DNA of 64,000 nt from Sphaerolaimus hirsutus (lineage: Eukaryota; Nematoda; Chromadorea; Monhysterida; Sphaerolaimidae): NCBI GenBank assembly GCA_964036195.1, contig OZ038460.1, positions 1,739,504-1,803,503 on the forward strand. The letters run 5' to 3'. This document shows positions 57,353 through 64,000 of the stretch, piece by piece (the stretch's first letter is position 1; the number at the start of each line of letters is the position of its first letter). The position numbers and the translations under genes are program-made. The notes beneath the pieces are model-generated. The model did not search any database, was not told the DNA's origin, and saw only the letters and a list, made by a program, of their open reading frames with translations.

Positions 57353-58099
57353 CCATTGAGGCGGCAAAATTTTCATATTCCTCACAAACAAATGGTCACA
57401 AATCGCAATTTTTGTCGTCACAGAAATACCGCGTGAACGGCCCCTAATTTTGGTTTTCATTTTTTATAAATAAAATAGTTCCTGAGGTACAAATGGTGCA
57501 AATGGAGGATACTCTGTCTACCGGGTGGGAGTGACATATACAGGCCTCTTGACGGTGTAGGAGAAAGATCGTCAAAAATATGTACAACACATATGGCCAA
57601 AAACGTTTTAAAAAATTAGAAATTTTGAGCGAAAATTGAAAGTCGTTACAAATAGCTAGATATTTATGTGGCTGATTGGGGGGGGGGGATTCAGGGGACA
57701 GTAGCCCAAAATTTTGACGAAATCGGGATAGCTGGAGTGTTGGGGGAGTATTACCGAACTACAAAACCCCTCGATGGACCCGAGAAAATTCTACGTCGGT
57801 TATGCTTGGAACATAAATAGATCGCCTCGAATATCGATATTTAATGATTTTCCATGTCACTGGTTTCCGAAATGGTTATATTCTCCGAATTTGCCAGCTC
57901 TGTTTACAAGCAGCACGTGACCACATTACAATTTGCAAACACACCGATGTCGATTTGTCCAGGTAAGGAAATTATCGATTTTGGGCAAAAATTGGGGTAA
58001 AATTACTCTTAAGTAACCCAACATAGCTAGATAGTTGACCGATTTTGTGGGGCTACCCCCCAGCCCCTCCCCACAGGAGACCCCTGTCGAATTACCCAC

Positions 58100-58300
58100 C
58101 ATCCAAAATATTCTGCTCCAGCTGGGGCACGTGCTTGGCCCAGTTGTGGCACAGGTAGCTGAGCAGGTGCTTCTGGCTCTCGGTCTTGCCCGCGCCCGAC
58201 TCGCCCGACACGATGATCGACTGGCTCCTGCCCGGCGACCCGACATGGCTCCCCCCGCCGCCGCGGCAAGCCCGCTGCATGTTCCGCTGGGCGCAGTCCG
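58100..58300 (-). CDS. MYO6: Myosin VI exon 5 (P-loop)
   Basis: Carries the ATP-binding P-loop GESGAGKTE at residues 166-174, preceded by SQSIIVS. Compared with known myosin VI the exon has about 15 extra residues, rich in Gly, Ser and Arg (ACRGGGGSHVGSPGR), between the KA/MQ helix and SQSIIV. The acceptor follows a run of seven C. The donor is GTGGGT, directly beside a CAGGGGTCTCC-type transposon end. Confidence 0.94.
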
Positions 58301-58661
58301 CTGGGGGGGTGGTATGTTGTGGTATGTGTGGGTATAAAACCATGTAGAGCCGAATATAGTGATTTTGATGGCAAATATTGGCAGAATAGAGCAAAATTTG
58401 GAGTAACAATTGGTGAACGTTCAACATTTGTTCCGCATAGATAAATAAGAGTTCGGTGGCTCAGGGAATACTAGTTAAAAAGGCCTCCAGTATAGATAGC
58501 TGAGCGGCCTCCGTGAATAGCTGGCCAGATTAGGGGCTGCCCCATCCCAGTCCGCCCATTGGAGACCCCCGTGTCATTTTCATCAACCCCCCCCCCCCCA
58601 AAAAAAAAAAAAAATCCATCAGAATACCCCCCCAAGCGCACGCCCCATGCAGCGCACTCAC

Positions 58662-58791
58662 CAATGGCATACAAGTGGGGCGGAAGCGCGCCCAGCGATT
58701 TGCCGCCGTAGCGCCGCATCGTGTCCTCCGAGTACAGGCCGTCGATCAACTCGTAGGGGTTGACCGCGAGCAACATGTTCGCCACGTACGT
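58662..58791 (-). CDS. MYO6: Myosin VI exon 4
   Basis: Encodes TYVANMLLAVNPYELIDGLY followed by the YGGKSLGALPPHLYAI segment, residues 91-133. This is the purine-binding NPY loop region of the motor head. Acceptor TTCTACAG, donor GTGAGT, phase 1 exit. Confidence 0.94.
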
Positions 58792-59073
58792 CTGTAGAAG
58801 GGGGCGGAGTTTGGGAAATGGGATTGGGCAGTATAAGTTTCCACAATGTTTTAAAGGGCTTTTTCAAACGGGATTTTCAACAAGGAACAAGAAAATTAGG
58901 TCGGTTAGTGACGTCACCAAAACCTAGTCAAGCACGCGCCACTCCAATTTATTTAGAAGTGATCGCTATTTTCAGGTACCTACTATGCAAAATCGCCACT
59001 TAAAAGCATGTCACTTTAAATTCACTTATCATATACAACTTTTTCACTTTATCTGCAGAATTTTTCGACTCAC

Positions 59074-59147
59074 ATAAATTCGTCTGCGGAAATATCGCCG
59101 CCTGACGTTTTCCAGCAGCGTTCCTTCGTTCAGGTACATCAATGAGC
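59074..59147 (-). CDS. MYO6: Myosin VI exon 3
   Basis: Encodes the strongly conserved (C)SLMYLNEGTLLENVRRRY and ends RRRIY, residues 66-90. Acceptor CTCGCAG and donor GTGAGT. The split Cys from exon 2 is completed by GC. This is the start of the myosin head proper. Confidence 0.93.
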
Positions 59148-59177
59148 CTGCGAGCGGCTGGCAGAATCATCATCATA

Positions 59178-59435
59178 CCGTATTTCCTCGATATACCCCC
59201 CCTCAAAATGGACACTATGAATTTATTTATTTTTTTTAACGAAACACCCAAGTCTATAGATTCTTATACATGGCGGTTTTTGTTGCATTTTTCGACGTCT
59301 GTGTACGTTTCAAACAACAATTTAGTACTGGGATTTCAAACAATTTCTAGCGAAATAATACCCCCCTTGCTCAACCCCCGTCAAAATTCTCACTCTGAAA
59401 AAAGAAACCCCAGGGGGTATTTTGAGGAAATGCGG
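59178..59435. mobile_element. TA-target MITE in intron 2
   Basis: CCGTATTTCCTCGATATACC ... GTATTTTGAGGAAATGCGG, flanked by TA; its edge is about 30 bp from myosin exon 3. Confidence 0.7.
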
Positions 59436-59665
59436 TATGTAAAGTTTGTTGGCAAGAGTTTTAAAAAAGTTTCAAATAAGTGCAGGTCAACAATTTGATT
59501 ATACCAAGTCGTTAGAGTTTTTCCTTTTCCAATTTTGTATGCAAGTATTCAACATCTGTAAAACTTTAACCTAATTAACCCCCCACCTATTAAAATAACC
59601 TTACTACCGCCTGGCCAAAACCGCACACGAGTGTCTAATTTTACACCAAATAAAGATTCATAGCG

Positions 59666-60279
59666 GCTGCGCACACTCAAAATAATCACGGGCAGTTCGA
59701 ACGTTTTTGAGTTCCGCCAAGGCGGAACTCCAAGGGCGGTTCGAACAGTTTGAGTTCGGCCAATAACGGTGTTAGGGGCGGAATTTGAACAAAGTTCGGA
59801 TGAAATTCGGACGGATCAACACAAATTCAAACACTTTTTGGGCATTTGCTTGTCGTAACATGTCCACACCTAATGTTTCAAAAACATAGGGACACTTTCA
59901 ATTCTGCCCTTGACTTAAGAGATACGCCACTTAGAGAAGGTTGTTATGAGAAACACATCTTATTTATCTTGCCAAACATATGTGTGAAATTTTTTATACA
60001 GGTAGATTTAGGCTTTGTCTTCAAAAATGAATAGAGATAAAAGCGCCAAGACGGAACTCCAAGGGCGGTTCAGATGTTTTGCACTTTCCTACCTGTCTGA
60101 AATAATTCCGCCTGTGCACAATCCAGGGCAATTCCGCCATGGTGCTAAGTGTTCGAACACTTTGTGGGCGGAATTGAAATCGAGGGCGGTTCAAACGTTT
60201 TTGGATGCGGCCCCCGTTTTTAATTCCGCCCTTGCAAAAAGTGTTCGAACCGCCCTTGCCAATTTTGAGTGTGCGCGGC
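59666..60279. mobile_element. MITE, ends GCTGCGCACACTCAAAAT, in intron 2
   Basis: 614 bp, GCTGCGCACACTCAAAAT ... ATTTTGAGTGTGCGCGGC. Interior of AGGGCGGTTCGAACG and GGCGGAATT motifs in both orientations. No clean target duplication. Confidence 0.65.
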
Positions 60280-60426
60280 AACATACTAAATTGAACACCA
60301 CATAATAAAATTTGGTATGGCCTCACTCTACTGGGACTTTATTAGAATTATCTAGCGACTTAGCGACCTAGCGAATAAAAAGGGCTCAAAAACGATTAAA
60401 GTAGAATTAAACAACAAAAAGTTAAC

Positions 60427-60496
60427 AATTATCTTCCACGTCGTCATTGTCACTTTCCTCAGCCGGCATCAAATCTTCATAGGCGCAAACACGCTC
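60427..60496 (-). CDS. MYO6: Myosin VI exon 2
   Basis: A 70-nt exon after a TTTTTACAG acceptor, entering in phase 0. It encodes residues 43-65 plus one base. The acidic stretch PAEESDNDDVEDN corresponds to the conserved myosin VI segment that ends VEDNC; the Cys codon is split across the junction. The donor is GTTAAC. Confidence 0.9.
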
Positions 60497-61139
60497 CTGT
60501 AAAAATAAAAGGTCTATTTCACATTTGTAACTAGTTGGTTGTTTCAAATGTCATGCAATTTTGCAATCAGAATGAAACAAACAATTTTATTACTGAACTT
60601 TTGACACTTTGCATAACATTTGACAAATGCTTATGACATTTTACATGACATTTACTTTTCAAAATTTACTTTACACTTTACAGGATGCGGGACTGCTATC
60701 AGGTGCCAATAACAGACCCTGTAAAATGCCTTGTAAAGCCGTCAAAGTTAATCAAAGGTCATGTAAAATGCCGTGTAAAAATGGCAAACGTACGTTTTTC
60801 AAGGGAACATTCCACCACTTAAGACACTTTGTATGACATTTGACATTTATCCCATGGTGAAAACAATTTATCCTTTAGGGTGCAAAGTATCGTTTTTTAT
60901 TCATGATTCAGATTGCAGATATCTATGCACAATGCGTTCGGTAGATAATACCGTCATTTGTATAAAAACAATCATTTTATAAGATTACCATAAAGTACTC
61001 CCACGATGTATAAAGTCAAAACAATCATTTACAAAAATAATTCTAAACAAAAAGCTTCCCAATCCATCGCTCAATCCACTCAAGGCAAAACTAGTACACT
61101 ATTTGGCACTGTGCCAAACTTTCTCAACTCATCCCTCAC

Positions 61140-61265
61140 CTCCGGTGGGTTAATGCGACTGTCGCACGTTTCCACAGTGACCGTTTCCGGCTTGATGTCG
61201 ATCGTACGACACAAAACGTAGCCGTGAGTCTCGTCAGCGGCCCATTGACGCCCTTTGGAGCCCAT
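61140..61265 (-). CDS. MYO6: Myosin VI exon 1 (N-terminus)
   Basis: Encodes residues 1-42, starting MGSKGRQWAADETHGYVLC. This matches the short N-terminal SH3-like subdomain of myosin VI, with a conserved W about 8 residues from Met and a later T-x-G-Y/F. The ATG at 61265 was chosen because it gives the family's usual start; the reading frame upstream continues without a Met. The exon ends ...INPPE at a GTGAGG donor, phase 0. Confidence 0.88.
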
Positions 61266-62759
61266 AACGAGTGACAAAGCGATTTTTCTTTTTTTTCAAT
61301 TTTTGATTTGGATGGTAAAGAAGTGGATACATATTTACGTGTGCGGAAAATATTTCGGTTACTACTGGTCCAAATGGTCAGTTTGAGAGAAGGGCAAGCT
61401 TTGAGTCCTGGAGAAATAACAAGAAGTGACAACTTTATTTATTCTTAAGTGTCTCCGTCGGAATTGTCTAATCAATTTACGGGTTTCTCGTCCCTGCCCT
61501 GAGAATTGTAGAATATCGCTCTAGAGAATGGGCTCCAATCCAATTGGGAGCTCGAGAGACAAAAACAATGTTTTATTCATATTTCATTGAATCAATCACT
61601 TCCACATGAAAATAAAGCATCGTGGTTGTAAGAAGCTGTCTACAGATTGTTTACATAACACATTTCCGGAATATAATCCAGTCAAATGTGATTGTGATCC
61701 TGGGAACTTTATCACACCCTGAGAAGTGCCTGTTAAGCTAATTGTTCCAGTCAAATGTTTGAATTCCCTATTCTCAATTTAGAAGATTATGAAAAACCAC
61801 ATGAAACTTTTACACAATGCAAATTTGTCACTGGCAGGGCAATTCAATCATGTGTGGCATTAGCACCAAGATTGGAATTGTTCATATCAATCATCATAAT
61901 TATATATTGTGCTTTCTTGGAACTTGCAAAACAAACTTGAGCACATATTCATTGCAATTTCAATTTCAATGCTGCCAGTAACTATCCTGCTCTTCAGTCT
62001 GCACATTACTGACTTATCATCACATTATGTCAGCAAGTACGAAAATTGAATATGTACATTACTCACACTCATATTGACTGGATGTTTAACAAATACTACT
62101 ACTGTGACTATGGTCATAACTCACAGCAATTGCATTGACAAGTTATGCATCCAAAAATGTGTAAAAATTGTTTTGGTGTTGCAGTAAAAACCTTAACAGC
62201 ATGTCAAAATGGTAGTCAGCAAACACCATTACATGAAATTGTAGGTCAATTCTGGCACAGAAAAAAATCGGTTTGTGATCAGTCATGAAGAACACTTGGG
62301 AAGGCACTTAAGTTAAATTTGCAGCAGACAATATACATTTGCATAAAAACCATCAGAATATCACCTAGTTTTATGTTGCCTTGCGATGCCTCAAAAATGT
62401 ATGAGGCACTTAGAACGAATGGGCCCTCAACCCCCATGCACGTAAAACCTGCGGAATTTTTCACATACCTCAATCACCACAAGCTGAACATTTAATGTGA
62501 AATGCCTCCATCCAATTACAAGTGCTGTGAAGTGGCCTAATGCTATTTACATGAAGATGATTATCCATTTTTCTGAAGTGCTTATGGTATTTACATTTCC
62601 ACATAATTATTTACACACAAAGGCACTTGATAAAACTCCACAACAGATCACACCACAATTTTACTGCGCAGTGGGCAAATTGGAATGAGCCCCAGCAGTA
62701 GTGCTGCACAAAATGATGAGGACAGATCACAAATCGGGGGGAGGACCGGGGGGGGGTGA
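61266..62759. other. Intergenic: 5' flank of myosin VI and 3' flank of the upstream gene
   Basis: Should hold the myosin promoter and 5' UTR plus the upstream gene's polyadenylation site. AT-rich, with unusually few transposon ends for this window. No confident core promoter motif identified by eye. Confidence 0.5.
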
Positions 62760-62855
62760 TCAGCTGCGGGTCGATGACGCGGCAATCATGTCGCGACATT
62801 TGCGTGCCCTCTCGTTGAGCACGCGCAGCTCCTTGTAAGACCGATTCAACTGGCC
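62760..62855 (-). CDS. Terminal exon of the unidentified upstream gene
   Basis: Acceptor ATCACCGCAG, then GQLNRSYKELRVLNERARKC, RDMIAASSTRS and TGA. The heptad-like L/V spacing suggests a C-terminal coiled coil. No GT donor follows before the stop, so this is read as the last exon. Myosin VI starts about 1.5 kb downstream. Confidence 0.55.
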   Translation of the reverse strand, partial: GQLNRSYKELRVLNERARKCRDMIAASSTRS

Positions 62856-63079
62856 CTGCGGTGATTAGATGTTAAGTGAGCCGTTTTTGAACTTTTGGGA
62901 GAGTAAATATAATATAATATAATGCATTTTTGAAGTGCTTTTTCCAATGAATTTTTCTTTGGATTTTTCTTTCGGGAAAGTTTTAGAACTTTGAATTCTG
63001 AAATAGTTTTTGAATTTCTGCTTGGCATCGTTACCCACTTTAATTCATCAGAACACGCCAATCGAGGGCGAAAAGCCAG

Positions 63080-63180
63080 AAGCGCGCAATCCTTAAGCGC
63101 GGGTTCGATCCCAGCCAAATTCAGTGTCATTTTTGCACTCTCTCAAATCTCAATCCAATATAAAACCCACATAAACAACT
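63080..63180 (+). repeat. Possible SINE fragment with a pol III B box
   Basis: AGCGCGGGTTCGATCCCAGC contains a good B box, followed by TTTTTGCACTCTCTCAAATC, like the tail of the other SINE. The A box is not convincing. Confidence 0.35.
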
Positions 63181-63181
63181 A

Positions 63182-63284
63182 CCGTATATCCTCGAATAAG
63201 TTCCCAGTGGAGGCATTTTTTCATAAAAATTTTTTTGAGGGGGAGTTATTCAAAGGGGGGGGGGGGCTTATTCAAGCATACAGG
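63182..63284. mobile_element. TA-target MITE, short
   Basis: CCGTATATCCTCGAATAAG ... CTTATTCAAGCATACAGG; 103 bp, ending 12 bp from the donor of exon 63297-63475. Confidence 0.55.
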
Positions 63285-63296
63285 GTAAACACAAAC

Positions 63297-63475
63297 CTGC
63301 GTGTCGGCTCTCCTAGTGTCGTGTTTGTACACGAAATTGAGCAGGCCGGCCTTCCGGCGGTCAGCCAAAGCAACGTGCCGCTTGCAGTTGAGCAGCTCGT
63401 CGCGGTTCACATTTTGCGGGAACGGCCGCTGCGGTTCAGAGTCGGGCTCCTTGCGAGAGATGATTGAGGGGGTGC
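63297..63475 (-). CDS. Penultimate exon of an unidentified upstream gene
   Basis: Open from a C-rich CCCCCTTTTCAG acceptor to a CAG|GTTTGT donor. Encodes GTPSIISRKEPDSEPQRPFP, then VNRDELLNCKRHVALADRRK and NFVYKHDTRRADTQ. Charged, helical and without a motif I recognise. It is in phase 0 with 62760-62855. The gene runs toward the myosin gene on the same strand. Confidence 0.6.
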
Positions 63476-63515
63476 CTGAAAAGGGGGGGGGCGGAGTTTA
63501 GAGTGAAGTTGTAAG

Positions 63516-63631
63516 TAGGGTTCAAACTGGATTGACCTTTCGGCGTCGGGATGGGGATTTGGGCATTGGGATCGGGACTGAGAAATCCTGAAATATTTCA
63601 GGATTCGGGAGCGGGACCCTTTTGAACACTA
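63516..63631. mobile_element. GGGATC-repeat hAT-like MITE, short copy
   Basis: TAGGGTTCAAACTGGATTGACC ... TTTTGAACACTA, with degenerate GGGATC/GGGATT units. About 40 bp upstream of the acceptor of exon 63297-63475. No clean duplication seen. Confidence 0.5.
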
Positions 63632-64000
63632 GGTAGATGTAATTTGGTGCCATTAATCTAAACTCCGGCGACATAAAGTAAACCCTAAATGTAATCTACC
63701 ATATTCCATCTGAATAAAAGAACAAACATAAATTTGTTCTCATCATAGTTATCACATTGCTTCTACTTGGGTGAATTTGGTGTAGCTTTACACGTGACCT
63801 TATTCATCAAAATATGGTATCATTCACTATATAGCGATTTGTCTGTCCAGGTTTACTACAGTGATGCCCACTTTTGGCCCATTTTTAAATGCGTCGCGCT
63901 AAGTCTTGGGCGTGGGCAACGATGGCAAAAACACCATGAAAATTTTCCAAAACATGAAAAAAAATTTGTAAAACCAATATTTGATATGAAAACTACTGTT
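63632..64000. other. No feature recognised
   Basis: AT-rich sequence, probably an intron of the unidentified upstream gene. Confidence 0.4.

Larger units (their letters stand above)
1045..61265 (-). other. MYO6: Myosin VI gene locus (exons 1-19, tail missing)
   Basis: Class VI myosins are actin motors that move toward the minus end and act in endocytosis, organelle anchoring and epithelial shape. Nineteen exons were placed by translating the minus strand, matching known myosin VI landmarks and requiring GT/AG junctions. All phases agree and sum to 2790 nt (930 codons). Landmarks are GESGAGKT (residues 166-173), the switch I stretch [10 protein letters not shown] (216-225), DIAGFE (490-495) and the class-specific GKFAEFD reverse-gear region in exon 18. 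A threonine (439) sits at the TEDS position, 16 residues before DALAKS. Exons 10-18 exist in two copies. Numbering assumes one transcript using a single copy. The 3' tail exons lie outside the window. Confidence in class VI is high; the arrangement may be an assembly artefact. Confidence 0.93.

Noticed and set aside
1-64000. Bacterial-style operons, promoters, phage or defence systems
   Set aside because: All credible coding sequence is in spliced exons of animal-type proteins; no such features are supported.

Overview
The window is intron-rich, transposon-saturated nuclear DNA from an animal, almost certainly an invertebrate. No prokaryotic operon, Shine-Dalgarno context or rRNA is visible. 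Coding exons are short, widely spaced, flanked by GT/AG sites and joined by consistent phases. Most of the very long ORFs are spurious products of low-complexity repeats.

The backbone of the window is one class VI unconventional myosin gene (MYO6; jaguar in flies) on the minus strand. I could place 19 exons by hand. Exons 1-9 (61265 down to 54729) occur once. Exons 10-18 occur twice: copy A at 28703-22344 and copy B at 8741-1045. Exon 19 (21000-20844) occurs once, beside copy A. Spliced in order, using copy B for exon 18, they give one open frame of 930 codons. It covers the start codon, P-loop, switch I, switch II, relay, converter, the reverse-gear/IQ neck and the start of the tail. The cargo-binding tail is not in the window.

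A two-exon, 421-residue rhodopsin-like 7TM receptor gene lies on the same strand inside the large myosin intron 9. It is also present twice (33736-32181 and 16912-15354). The whole block is duplicated: about 21070-38765 (A) matches about 1-19330 (B), interrupted mainly by transposon insertions present in only one copy. With the N gap at 19579-19778 and no myosin tail between the copies, this looks most like two haplotypes placed in tandem by the assembler. A real segmental duplication is not excluded. Copy A has a one-base frameshift in the neck exon. The last two exons of an unidentified minus-strand gene end at 62760, about 1.5 kb upstream of the myosin start codon.

The rest is mobile DNA. 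Comparing A with B gives occupied/empty site pairs that define several non-autonomous DNA transposon families. These include a TA-target family with ends CCGTATTACCTCGA, hAT-like families with 8-bp target duplications (ends TAGGGTTGG, CAGGGGTCTCC, CAGGGACGTATCC, TAGGGATG, TAGGGTTCAAACGGG), a family with ends GGGCCCACACAC, and several long palindromic fold-back elements. Myosin intron 15 is bounded from end to end by inverted repeats and is a candidate transposon-born intron (introner). Several splice acceptors are preceded by long pure C runs that vary in length between the two copies.
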